Origin: Actinopolymorpha sp. NPDC004070
GTDB taxonomy: Bacteria; Actinomycetota; Actinomycetes; Propionibacteriales; Actinopolymorphaceae
Assembly: GCF_040610475.1 (NCBI RefSeq)
Contig: NZ_JBEXMJ010000001.1
Location: 372,001 to 436,000, forward strand
Reading direction: 5' to 3'
DNA: 64,000 nt
Positions 29,161 to 40,409 of this stretch are shown here, piece by piece; the stretch's first letter is position 1; every line of letters starts with the position of its first letter. Below the pieces are notes generated by a model that had not been told where the DNA came from, ran no database searches, and was given only the letters and a program-made list of their open reading frames with translations. Position numbers and translations under genes: made by a program.

Positions 29161-29174
29161 CAACCGCATAGATT
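29146..29174 (+). promoter_or_regulatory. groES-groEL promoter
   Basis: TTGACC (29146-29151), a 17-bp spacer and TAGATT (29169-29174). The -35 lies inside CIRCE 1, and CIRCE 2 covers the expected transcription start, so repression by HrcA is mechanically clear. Confidence 0.8.
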
Positions 29175-29179
29175 CGGCC

Positions 29180-29206
29180 TTGGCACTCTCGACCTTAGGG
29201 TGCCAG
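29180..29206 (+). promoter_or_regulatory. CIRCE operator 2, imperfect
   Basis: TTGGCACTC (29180-29188), 9 bp, then GGGTGCCAG (29198-29206). The arms match at 7 of 9 positions. It would sit at the transcription start and in the 5' end of the mRNA, 120 nt before groES. Confidence 0.75.
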
Positions 29207-29325
29207 CAACAGCCCGCGACGAGGCGGCCGGCACCGCGACGACGGCTCGCCAGCGTTGCTCCACAGGTGAAAACAACTCACGAACTCGTGTTCACCGTGA
29301 CATCCCGTGAAGGGGGAGGTCAGTA

Positions 29326-29622
29326 GTGTCGGTCTCCATCAAGCCGCTCGAGGACCGCATCGTCATCAAGACCCTCGACGCCGAAGAGACAACCGCGTCG
29401 GGTCTGGTGATTCCCGATACCGCGAAGGAGAAGCCCCAGGAGGGCGAAGTCGTCGCGGTCGGTCCAGGTCGCATCGACGACAACGGCAACCGGGTCCCGC
29501 TCGACGTCGCTGTCGGCGACAAGGTGATCTTCAGCAAGTACGGCGGCACCGAGGTGAAGTACAGCGGCGAGGAGTTCCTCATCCTCTCCGCGCGCGACGT
29601 CCTCGCCGTCGTCGAGAAGTAG
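29326..29622 (+). CDS. groES: Co-chaperonin GroES
   Basis: The 98-residue protein has [35 protein letters not shown] (mobile loop and flanks), [16 protein letters not shown] and the ending [13 protein letters not shown]. It caps GroEL during protein folding. GGGGGAGG before the GTG at 29326 fixes the start. groEL follows after an unusually long, structured 259-nt spacer. Confidence 0.97.
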   Translation: MSVSIKPLEDRIVIKTLDAEETTASGLVIPDTAKEKPQEGEVVAVGPGRIDDNGNRVPLDVAVGDKVIFSKYGGTEVKYSGEEFLILSARDVLAVVEK

Positions 29623-29633
29623 GCCAACGCCCC

Positions 29634-29730
29634 GGCAGGAGGGCGGGCCCCGCGCCCGGATCCCCCGGCGGGCGCGACCCGCGACCACCTGGTCGCGACC
29701 GAGTGGTCGCGTCGCCACCGCCCTCCTGCC
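29634..29730 (+). other. Structured multi-hairpin element between groES and groEL
   Basis: A perfect 13-bp outer stem joins 29634-29646 and 29718-29730. Inside are an 8-bp stem (29651-29658 with 29669-29676), a 6-bp stem (29681-29686 with 29691-29696), and a 7-bp stem (29694-29700 with 29705-29711). The last two share bases 29694-29696 and cannot form together. It begins 12 nt after the groES stop. It may attenuate, process or stabilise the mRNA. Confidence 0.6.
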
Positions 29731-29749
29731 GCCGGCTCGTGCCGCCTGA

Positions 29750-31504
<1,755 letters not shown>

Positions 31505-31568
31505 TCCGGCAGCCGGTTGAGACCGGCTGACTCCAGCTGACACCGGCGTACGCCGGGCAGCATGTGAC

Positions 31569-31616
31569 GGCCGAGGGGCCGGGACACCTCCGCGGAGGAG
31601 TCCCGGCCCCTCGGCC
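31569..31616 (+). terminator. Strong hairpin after groEL
   Basis: A perfect 17-bp stem (31569-31585 with 31600-31616) encloses a loop that is itself nearly palindromic. No U-tract follows. It lies 65 nt after the groEL stop and ends the groESL transcript. Confidence 0.75.
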
Positions 31617-31692
31617 GCTGTCGCTCCGGCGGGCGTTCACGGCGCCGACCCGCGCGAATCGCCCGAACCCGGAATCGGCGACAATAGGTCTG

Positions 31693-32892
31693 ATGTCCAC
31701 CCAGGTCACCCTCAGGTCCCTCGGTGTGCGGGTGTACCTGCCGTCCCTGCTCTACGGCGTGGGGCAGGGCGCCATCGCGCCGATCGTGGCGCTGTCCGCC
31801 CGCGACCTCGGAGCCTCCGTCGGCTCCGCCAGCCTGGTCGTGGCCGCCGCCGGCGTCGGCCAGCTCGTCGGGGACCTGCCGGCGGGAGCGCTGGCCGGGC
31901 GGATCGGCGAACGCCGGGCGATGCTGGCCGCGTCCGCTCTGGTGGTCGGCGCGCTCGGCGCCTGCATGCTGGCCTCCACCGAGTGGCTGCTCGCGCTGGG
32001 CATCTTCTGCACCGGTCTCGCCGGAGCGGTGTGGGGCCTCGCCCGGCAGGCGTACCTCGCGGAGGTGGTGCCGTTCCACCTGAGGGCCCGGGCCATGTCC
32101 ACCCTCGGCGGGGTGCAGCGGATCGGCATGTTCGCCGGGCCGTTCCTCGGCGCGCTCGCGGTCCGGGTGTGGGGGACCGACGGGGCGTACGGACTGCACG
32201 CCGCCACCGCGGTGCTCGCCGGGCTTCTCCTGCTGGCCCTGCCCGAGCCCGCCCACGAGGGCAGAGCCGCGCAGCCCGGCGGCCCGGTCCGCACCATCGA
32301 CGTGGCCCGCAGCCACGCGAGCGTTCTGCGCACCCTCGGCATGGGCGCCCTGCTGGTGGGTGCGGTCCGGGCGTCGCGTCAGGTGGTGATCCCGCTGTGG
32401 GCGGACTCCATCGGCCTGGACGCCGCGTCCACCAGCCTGATCTTCGGGATCGCCGGCTCGGTGGACATGCTGTTGTTCTATCCGGCCGGGCGGGTGATGG
32501 ACCGCAGGGGCAGGGCGTTCGTGGCGGTGCCCTCGATGGTGATTCTCGGACTCGCCCACCTGCTGCTGCCGATGACCCACCACGCGGTGACGCTGGCCGG
32601 GGTCGCCGTGTTGATGGGGTTCGGGAACGGCATCGGCAGCGGCATCATCATGACCCTCGGCGCCGACGTGTCCCCGCCGGTCGGGCGGACGGCGTTCCTC
32701 GGCGCCTGGCGGCTGTGCGCGGACGCCGGCAACAGCGCGGGCCCACTGGTGATCGGCGCGGTGAGCGCCTCGGTGGCGCTCGGCCCGGCCGTGCTCCTGA
32801 TGGGCGGGGTGGGCCTGGTCGGCGCGGTCCTGATGGGCCGGTGGATCCCACGGCACCCGCCCGCGGCTCCACCGGTGCCGCAGAGCCCGTGA
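31693..32892 (+). CDS. MFS transporter
   Basis: The 399-residue membrane protein has about 12 hydrophobic helices and MFS features: LAGRIGERRAMLAASAL (motif A region), GLARQAYLAEVVPFHLRARAMSTLGGVQRIG in the fourth to fifth helices, and the central-loop repeat AGRVMDRRGRAFV. It resembles uncharacterised actinobacterial drug-type exporters; the substrate is unknown. There is no ribosome binding site before the ATG at 31693, so the transcript may be leaderless. An upstream in-frame reading overlaps the groEL terminator and was not used. guaB lies 111 nt downstream. Confidence 0.85.
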   Translation: MSTQVTLRSLGVRVYLPSLLYGVGQGAIAPIVALSARDLGASVGSASLVVAAAGVGQLVGDLPAGALAGRIGERRAMLAASALVVGALGACMLASTEWLLALGIFCTGLAGAVWGLARQAYLAEVVPFHLRARAMSTLGGVQRIGMFAGPFLGALAVRVWGTDGAYGLHAATAVLAGLLLLALPEPAHEGRAAQPGGPVRTIDVARSHASVLRTLGMGALLVGAVRASRQVVIPLWADSIGLDAASTSLIFGIAGSVDMLLFYPAGRVMDRRGRAFVAVPSMVILGLAHLLLPMTHHAVTLAGVAVLMGFGNGIGSGIIMTLGADVSPPVGRTAFLGAWRLCADAGNSAGPLVIGAVSASVALGPAVLLMGGVGLVGAVLMGRWIPRHPPAAPPVPQSP

Positions 32893-32973
32893 CGCCGCAA
32901 CTCCGGGCGTACGGGAAATGCCGCATATGACACACCGGCCCCGCGCAGTGGGCCCACTCGGAACCCTCGCTAG

Positions 32974-34527
<1,554 letters not shown>

Positions 34528-34580
34528 GCGATCCGGGGGGCCTGACCGCCGTGCTCACGGCGTAGGGGAGAATCGGGCCC

Positions 34581-35687
34581 GTGACCGAGATCGAGATCGG
34601 CCGTGGCAAGCGCGGTCGCCGGGCGTACTCCTTCGACGACATCGCGATCGTGCCCAGCCGGCGCACCCGCGACTTTGAGGAGGTGTCGACCGCCTGGCAG
34701 ATCGACGCCTACCGCTTCGAGATGCCGGTGATCGCCGCGCCGATGGACTCGGTGGCCTCACCGAGCACGGTGATCGAGCTCGGCCGCCGCGGCGGGCTCG
34801 GCGTCCTCAACCTCGAGGGCCTGTGGACCCGCTACGAGGACCCCGAGCCGCTGCTCGCCGAGATCGCCGAGCTGGACCCCGACGCCGCCACGGCGCGGAT
34901 GCAGCAGATCTACGACGAGCCGATCAAGCCGGACCTGATCACCGCCCGGCTGGCCGAGATCCGCGCCGCCGGTGTCACCGTGGCCGGTGCTCTGTCGCCG
35001 CCGCGGACCAAGCAGCTGTGGAAGACCGTGGTCGACGCCGGCGTGGACATTTTCGTGATCCGCGGTACGACCGTCTCCGCCGAACACGTCTCCTCCCAGA
35101 TCGAGCCGCTCAACCTCAAGCAGTTCATCTACGAGCTGGACGTGCCCGTCGTGGTCGGCGGGTGCGCGACGTACCAGGCGGCGCTGCACCTGATGCGGAC
35201 CGGCGCGGCCGGCGTCCTGGTCGGCTTCGGCGGCGGTGCCGCACACACCACCCGCAGCGTCCTCGGCGTCGCCGTACCCATGGCGTCGGCGGTGGCCGAC
35301 GTCGCGGCTGCACGTCGCGACTACCTGGACGAGTCCGGCGGCCGCTACGTCCACGTGATCGCCGACGGTTCGGTCGGCCGGTCCGGTGACCTCGCCAAGG
35401 CGGTCGCCTGCGGGGCGGACGCGGTGATGCTCGGCTCGCCGCTGGCCCGAGCGAAGGAGGCGCCCGGGCACGGGTTCCACTGGGGTCTGGAGGCCCACCA
35501 CGGCGAACTGCCGCGCGGAGCCCGCGTCGAGGTGGGCACGATCGGCACGTTGGAGGAGATCCTCTTCGGGCCGTCCCGGCGTTCCGACGGCACCATGAAC
35601 CTCGTCGGCGCGCTGCGCCGGGCGATGGCGACCACGGGTTACACCGACCTCAAGGAGTTCCAGCGCATCGAGGTCGTCGTCCAGTAA
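34581..35687 (+). CDS. guaB3: GuaB3 family IMP dehydrogenase-related protein, lacks catalytic Cys
   Basis: The 368-residue barrel opens EIGRGKRGRRAYSFDDIAIVPSRRTRD and has MPVIAAPMDSVASP, IADGSVGRSGD and ACGADAVMLGSPLARAKEAPG. There are no CBS domains. At the IMPDH active loop it reads GFGGGAAHTTRSVLGV, so His222 replaces the nucleophilic Cys. It therefore should not act by the normal IMPDH or GMP reductase mechanism. A cyanobacterial GuaB3 has been reported to be a GMP reductase; the mycobacterial and actinobacterial forms remain unassigned. GTG start, 53 nt after guaB; terminator at 35714. Confidence 0.93.
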   Translation: MTEIEIGRGKRGRRAYSFDDIAIVPSRRTRDFEEVSTAWQIDAYRFEMPVIAAPMDSVASPSTVIELGRRGGLGVLNLEGLWTRYEDPEPLLAEIAELDPDAATARMQQIYDEPIKPDLITARLAEIRAAGVTVAGALSPPRTKQLWKTVVDAGVDIFVIRGTTVSAEHVSSQIEPLNLKQFIYELDVPVVVGGCATYQAALHLMRTGAAGVLVGFGGGAAHTTRSVLGVAVPMASAVADVAAARRDYLDESGGRYVHVIADGSVGRSGDLAKAVACGADAVMLGSPLARAKEAPGHGFHWGLEAHHGELPRGARVEVGTIGTLEEILFGPSRRSDGTMNLVGALRRAMATTGYTDLKEFQRIEVVVQ

Positions 35688-35713
35688 CTCGCAACCTCAC
35701 AAGCGCGCCATCC

Positions 35714-35740
35714 GCCCCCGACCTGAGCAAGGTCGGGGGC
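35714..35740 (+). terminator. Terminator after guaB3
   Basis: GCCCCCGACCT (35714-35724) pairs with AGGTCGGGGGC (35730-35740) around GAGCA, followed by GGTTCTGTCGTT. It is 27 nt after the guaB3 stop. Confidence 0.75.
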
Positions 35741-35757
35741 GGTTCTGTCGTTGGGGC

Positions 35758-35807
35758 GAAGTGTGGAGACTTACGGGGGCTCCGACCCCCGTAAGTCTCC
35801 ACACTTC
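35758..35807. repeat. 22-bp perfect palindrome with 6-nt loop
   Basis: Positions 35758-35779 are the exact reverse complement of 35786-35807, with CTCCGA between them. The arm contains GTGTGGAGACTTACGGGGG. It lies between the converging guaB3 and RND genes, 17 nt after a normal terminator. It is longer than a terminator needs and resembles a mobile palindromic (REP/MITE-like) unit. Confidence 0.9.
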
Positions 35808-35871
35808 CCGACCGGCGCCCCCAAATTGTTCCGCGGAAGAATCCGGCCCAGCTCGGTAAGGCAGCGCCGGG

Positions 35872-38800
35872 TCAGCCGTCGGTCGAGGGACGGTTGTCCG
35901 GTTCGGAGGGAACCGTACGTACGACGACCTCCACCTGGACCCGGACAGGCTCTCCGGGGCCGGCGCCGTCCGCGGACGGGGAACGGTTGGCGTTCACCGT
36001 CGTGACCGCGCTGCCTGCCACCGCCCCGGCCACACCGGCCGCGCTGCCGGCCATCGCAGCCCCGGAGGTGTCGGCCGGAGCAGGCGAGCCGTTCCCGGCC
36101 CCGCCGCGAGCGGGAACGCCGTTGGCGCGCACGGCCGCGTCCTCGCCGTCGTGCCCACCTCGGTCGGTCAGGTGGCTGTGCGCGGCGTGGTGGTGTGCCG
36201 CGGCGTGCGTGCTCCGGACGTGCCCACCCGCATGCCCGCCGGCAAGTGCGTACTCGCTCTCGTCGGCGTACTCGTCCTCGCGTGCCTGTCCCGCGTGCGC
36301 CCCGTTGCGCCGCGGCGCGCCGTCCAGCCGCGTCACGTCGCTCTCGCGGGTGTCGGTTCCACGGCGCCGGCGGCGGCGTTCCTTGAACTCCTCCACCAGC
36401 GTGTAGAGCGTCGGCACCAGCACCAGGGTCAGCAGGGTGGAGCTGACCAGGCCGCCGATCACCACGATCGCCAGCGGCTGGGAGATGAACACCCCGCCAC
36501 CGGTGAGGCCGAGCGACATCGGCACCAGCGCACAGATGGTCGCCAGCGCGGTCATCAGGATCGGCCGCAACCGCCGACGGCCACCCTCGATCACCGCCTC
36601 GCGCACGCTCATGCCCCGGTCGCGGTACTGGTTGATCAGGTCGATCAGCACGATCGCGTTGGTGACCACGATGCCGACCAGCATCAGCATGCCGATCAGG
36701 GCGGGTACGCCGAGCGCGGTGTCGGTCGCGAGCAGCAGCCCCAGCGCGCCGGTGGCCGCGAACGGCACGGACACCAGCAGGATCAGCGGCTGCACGATGC
36801 TGCGGAACGTCGCCACCATGACCAGGAAGACGATCGCGATGGCGGCGAGCATCGCTATCCCGAGCTGGCCGAACGCGTCGCTCTGCTCAGAGCTCACCCC
36901 GCCCAGCTTGTAGGTCGCGCCACCTGTCAACTTCAGCTTGCTCAGGGCGGTTTTGAGGTCGGTGGAGACCTTGCCGACGTTGGAGGTGTTCGGGGTGGCG
37001 GAGATGGTGGCTGTACGCCGGCCGTCGGTCCGGGTGAGCTGTGCGGCCTTGGCGACCTCGGACACCTTGGCCACCGAGTCCAGCCGCACGGTGGTCCCGA
37101 GCGGCGTGGGCAACGGCAGGCGGCGCATGGCCGCGAGGTCCTTGGGCGTGGTGCCGGCGTAGACCATCACGTCGCTCTGCTCGGAGTCCAGGGTGACGGT
37201 GCCCGCCTGCTGTCCCTCGAACGTCTGGCGTACGGCCTGCCCGACCTGGGCCTCCGACAGCCCGGCCGCGGCGGCCTTCGCCCGGTCCACCTCGACCTGG
37301 ACGGTCGGGCGTTCCGAGCTGAGGTTGTTGGTCACGTCGGAGGCGCCGTCCACACCGCGGACCGCCTTCTCCACCTGCGCCGCGGCGGTACGCAGTGCCG
37401 CGGTGGTGGGTGCGGTGACCTCGACCTCGAGATTGCTGGACCCGGGCGGCCCGGACTGTGCGCCCTCGACCGTGAGCGTCCCGACGCCGCGGAGACGATC
37501 GAGGTCCTTGCGCAGCCGGTCGCGGAAGACCGTCTGGTCGATGTCGTCCTTCGTGGTGAGGGAGAACGTCGCCTGGTTGGTGCGCCCACCGGTGGAGAAG
37601 CTGCCGAACTCCGCCGTACCCACGGTCGTCTGGTACGACTCCACCTCGTCCAGGCCGGCGATGACCTTCTCCACCTTCCTGGCCGCGGTGTCGGTGGCGG
37701 CCAGGGAGGAGGAGACCGGCATGGCCTGGTTGACGGTGACGGTGTTCTGCCCGCTGTCGTCGAGGAAGTTGGTCTTCAGCAGCGGCGCGGCGCCGATCGT
37801 CCCGGCGAACACGAGGACGCCGACCAGCAGGGTGATCACCTTGTGCCGGGTGGTCCAGCTGATCACCGGAACGTACGCGCGCTGCAGCGGGTTGCGGCGT
37901 TCCCTGGCCACCGCCTCGGCGCGTACCCGCTCCTCGTCGCCGGCGTCGATGGTGGGGCGGCGCAGGAACCAGTACGCGAGGACCGGGATGATCGTCAGCG
38001 ACACCAGCAACGACGCGGCCAGCGCGATGCTCACCGTGGCGGCGAACGGCCGGAACAGCTCGCCGACCTGGCCGCCCACGAACGCGATCGGGGCGAAGAC
38101 GCCGACCGTGGTGACCGTGGACGCGGTGACCGCGCCGGCCACCTCGCGCACGGCGTCCAGGATCGCCCGGAGCTTGTCCTCGCCATAGCCGAGGTGCCGT
38201 TTGATGTTCTCGAGTACGACGATCGAGTCGTCGACCACGCGGCCGATGGCGACGGTGAGCGCGCCGAGCGTGAGGATGTTGAGGGAGTAGCCGCCGGCGT
38301 AGAGCCCGAGCATCGCGACCAGCAGCGAGAACGGGATGGACACGGCGGTGACCAGCGTCGACCGCAGGGACAGCAGGAAGACCAGGATCACCAGGACGGC
38401 GAACAGCAGACCGATCGCGCCCTCGGTGGTGAGCCCGTGGATCGAGTCCTCGATGAACGGCGCCTGGTCGAACACCACTGTCAGCTTGGCGTTGCCGCCG
38501 ATGGAGGTACGCAGTTCGTCCAGGCGGTCCTGGACCGCGTGGGACACCGCGACGGTGTTGCCGTCGGAGGTCTTGGTGACCGCGATGCCGAGGGTCGGCC
38601 GGCCGTTGGTGCGGGTGATCGAACTCGTCGGCGCCAGCTTCTCCTTGACGGTGGCCACGTCGGAGAGCTTCACCGGCGTCGGGGCGGCCGGAGCCGCCTG
38701 ACTGGCCGCACCGGCCGCACCGGCCGCACCCGCGGATCCAGCGGACTGCGAGGCAGACCCGGCGGACCCGGTGCCGGACCCGGACGCGGAGCCGCTGCCC

Positions 38801-39630
38801 GGCTGCCCACCGGAGGGCTGTCCGGTGCCACCCGCACCGGCCGGCCCGCCGGCGCCGCCCCCGCCCCCGGCGGCACCGCCCACGCCGCCGCCCGGCAGCA
38901 CCGGGAGGTTGCGGATGTCCGCGACCGAGGTGAACGGCGATCCCACGGACACCGACAGGGACCGGTCGCCGGAGTCGAACTGCCCGCCCGGCACGTCGAC
39001 GCCGTTGGCCTGCAGCGCGCCGATCACGCCCTGCAGGCTGACCCTGCGGTCGGCCAGCTTCTTCTCGTCCACGGTGACCGAGACCTGCCGGTCGCGCACA
39101 CCGGTCACCATCACCTGGCGTACGTCGGCGATCTTGTCCAGCTCGGGAACCACCCGGTCGTCCAGCGCGCGGGCGAGGTCCTGCTGGCTCTGGTCGGAGC
39201 TGACCGCGAGCAGGACGACGGGCAGGTCGTTGAAGCTGCCGGCCTGCACGGTCGGCTGGACGTCGCTGGGCAGCTGTGCGGACAGCCGGTTGATCGACTG
39301 CTGGATGTTCTGCACGGCGCGGCCGATGTCGGTGCCGTAGGTGAAGTCGGCCTGAACGAGGGAGAAGCCGTCGCTGGAGGTGGAGGTGGTCTTGTCCAGG
39401 CCGTCGACGCCGGCGACCGCGGACTCGATCGGCTTGGTGACCTCGCGTTCGACGATCTCCGGCGAGGCGCCCGGGTAGACGGTGCTTATGTAGGCGCCGG
39501 GGATCTCCAGGCTCGGGATGAGCTCCTGCTTCAGCGCGCCGGTGGCGACCAGGCCGAAGCCGAGGATGGCGACCGAAACCAGGGCGACGAGGCTCCGGTA
39601 GGCGAGACTCAGTCTGGCCAGTCTGAACAT
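35872..39630 (-). CDS. RND-family (HAE1/AcrB-like) efflux permease
   Basis: The 1252-residue protein starts MFRLARLSLAYRSLVALVSV and has the RND layout: helix 1, a long outer loop, helices 2-6, and the same again. The proton-relay pair in helix 4 is VVDDSIVVLEN with Asp467 and Asp468. GVFAPIAFVGG and the second-half RRRLRPILMTALATI are typical of the hydrophobe/amphiphile exporters, including Gram-positive SwrC. A Gly/Ser/Ala-rich insert fills about 246-318. A cytoplasmic tail from about 1080 is basic, then His-rich (about 1130-1157). A marR gene is divergent 175 nt away and probably controls it. Confidence 0.92.
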   Translation of the reverse strand: MFRLARLSLAYRSLVALVSVAILGFGLVATGALKQELIPSLEIPGAYISTVYPGASPEIVEREVTKPIESAVAGVDGLDKTTSTSSDGFSLVQADFTYGTDIGRAVQNIQQSINRLSAQLPSDVQPTVQAGSFNDLPVVLLAVSSDQSQQDLARALDDRVVPELDKIADVRQVMVTGVRDRQVSVTVDEKKLADRRVSLQGVIGALQANGVDVPGGQFDSGDRSLSVSVGSPFTSVADIRNLPVLPGGGVGGAAGGGGGAGGPAGAGGTGQPSGGQPGSGSASGSGTGSAGSASQSAGSAGAAGAAGAASQAAPAAPTPVKLSDVATVKEKLAPTSSITRTNGRPTLGIAVTKTSDGNTVAVSHAVQDRLDELRTSIGGNAKLTVVFDQAPFIEDSIHGLTTEGAIGLLFAVLVILVFLLSLRSTLVTAVSIPFSLLVAMLGLYAGGYSLNILTLGALTVAIGRVVDDSIVVLENIKRHLGYGEDKLRAILDAVREVAGAVTASTVTTVGVFAPIAFVGGQVGELFRPFAATVSIALAASLLVSLTIIPVLAYWFLRRPTIDAGDEERVRAEAVARERRNPLQRAYVPVISWTTRHKVITLLVGVLVFAGTIGAAPLLKTNFLDDSGQNTVTVNQAMPVSSSLAATDTAARKVEKVIAGLDEVESYQTTVGTAEFGSFSTGGRTNQATFSLTTKDDIDQTVFRDRLRKDLDRLRGVGTLTVEGAQSGPPGSSNLEVEVTAPTTAALRTAAAQVEKAVRGVDGASDVTNNLSSERPTVQVEVDRAKAAAAGLSEAQVGQAVRQTFEGQQAGTVTLDSEQSDVMVYAGTTPKDLAAMRRLPLPTPLGTTVRLDSVAKVSEVAKAAQLTRTDGRRTATISATPNTSNVGKVSTDLKTALSKLKLTGGATYKLGGVSSEQSDAFGQLGIAMLAAIAIVFLVMVATFRSIVQPLILLVSVPFAATGALGLLLATDTALGVPALIGMLMLVGIVVTNAIVLIDLINQYRDRGMSVREAVIEGGRRRLRPILMTALATICALVPMSLGLTGGGVFISQPLAIVVIGGLVSSTLLTLVLVPTLYTLVEEFKERRRRRRGTDTRESDVTRLDGAPRRNGAHAGQAREDEYADESEYALAGGHAGGHVRSTHAAAHHHAAHSHLTDRGGHDGEDAAVRANGVPARGGAGNGSPAPADTSGAAMAGSAAGVAGAVAGSAVTTVNANRSPSADGAGPGEPVRVQVEVVVRTVPSEPDNRPSTDG
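38704..38730. repeat. 9-bp triplicate inside the RND gene
   Basis: GGCCGCACC occurs three times in a row, giving Gly-Ala-Ala repeats in the low-complexity loop of the permease. It is in frame. Confidence 0.85.
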
Positions 39631-39732
39631 GGCTTCCCCTCGGACGAGCTAGCTGCTGCCCCGGCGGCACGACGTGCTGGTTGGGCGGCCGGGTCTGGCC
39701 GTTGCCGAGAATACTTCGCCTCGGACGGAATA

Positions 39733-39746
39733 TCGTCGTCAGACGA
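39733..39746. promoter_or_regulatory. Candidate MarR operator
   Basis: TCGTC (39733-39737) and GACGA (39742-39746) form an inverted repeat with a 4-bp spacer inside an AT-rich stretch. The longer word GACGAGCTA at 39742-39750 recurs at 39643-39651, 13 nt from the RND start codon. Two sites near both divergent starts would suit autoregulation plus control of the exporter. Confidence 0.4.
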
Positions 39747-39805
39747 GCTATATCAGGGTCTTACCGGAGAAGATCCTCCGTAGGGACGAGAAGGGGGTAC
39801 GCGGC

Positions 39806-40321
39806 GTGGAGTACAGAGCCGGGCTGATTGCCCGGATCGAGGCGGCTGAGGACGATTTCCGTCAGTCCTTGCTGCGGCTGTGCGGTCCGGATCTGCTCTC
39901 AGTGGACCTCACGATGACCCAGCTGCGGGCACTTTTCGTTCTCGGCGCGTCCGGGGCGCTGTCGGCGCACGACCTGGCCGACGCGCTCGGCGTGGGCCCC
40001 ACGACGCTCACCGGGATCGTCGACCGGCTGCAGGCTCGCGGCCTGGTCCACCGCATCCCGGACGGCCACGACCGCCGCGTCCGGCGGGTGGATCTCACCG
40101 ACGCCGGACGGACTCTGCTCGGGGACGTGGACGAGGTGCGCCGGGCGTACCAGCGCAGGATGTTCGCCCGGCTGGACGACGACGTTCTGTCCGGGATGGC
40201 CACCGCCGTGGAGGCGCTGGCCCGGGTCTGCGCCGAGGAGGTCGCGGCCGAGCGCGGGGCTCCCGTGCGCGGCGCGGCCGGCGGTGACCCTGATCACCCA
40301 CTCGCCCGGTCCGCGCGATGA
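39806..40321 (+). CDS. MarR family transcriptional regulator
   Basis: The 171-residue protein has a winged helix: MTQLRALFVLGASGALSAHDLADALGVGPTTLTGIVDRLQARGLV, then the wing HRIPDGHDRRVRRVDLTDAGRTLL, and flanking dimer helices. The GTG at 39806 is preceded by AAGGGGG; sequence further upstream is not conserved. It is divergent from the RND exporter, the usual place for a ligand-responsive repressor of that exporter. The stop codon lies in the first unit of a 12-bp tandem repeat. Confidence 0.9.
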   Translation: MEYRAGLIARIEAAEDDFRQSLLRLCGPDLLSVDLTMTQLRALFVLGASGALSAHDLADALGVGPTTLTGIVDRLQARGLVHRIPDGHDRRVRRVDLTDAGRTLLGDVDEVRRAYQRRMFARLDDDVLSGMATAVEALARVCAEEVAAERGAPVRGAAGGDPDHPLARSAR

Positions 40322-40389
40322 TCCGCGTCATGACCCGCGCGACGATCCGCGCGATGATCCGCGCGATGATCCGCGTCATGAGCGCCCCC
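40318..40389. repeat. Six units of a 12-bp tandem repeat at the marR stop
   Basis: Units of ATGATCCGCGCG, with a few variants (ATGATCCGCGTC, ATGACCCGCGCG, ACGATCCGCGCG), fill the space between marR and gabD2. The marR TGA is within the first unit. The array ends 8 nt before the gabD2 -10 box. Confidence 0.95.
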
Positions 40390-40397
40390 GCCCCGCC

Positions 40398-40403
40398 TAG
40401 GCT
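40398..40403 (+). promoter_or_regulatory. gabD2 -10 box, probably leaderless
   Basis: TAGGCT ends 6 nt before the ATG at 40410, with no ribosome binding site between. The 12-bp repeat array occupies the -35 region. Confidence 0.45.
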
Positions 40404-40409
40404 GGCACC

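Noticed and set aside
34581..35687. A second functional IMP dehydrogenase
   Set aside because: CBS domains are absent and the catalytic Cys is His222.
36151..39783. A 1210-codon plus-strand frame opposite the RND exporter
   Set aside because: The minus strand has complete RND motifs. The plus frame is a mirror with repeated Gly/Asp/Arg/Gln words and no domain.
40318..40389. Small repeat protein on the minus strand (RIIA units)
   Set aside because: It appears only because the 12-bp repeat is open in several frames. There is no ribosome binding site and the plus-strand genes explain the region.
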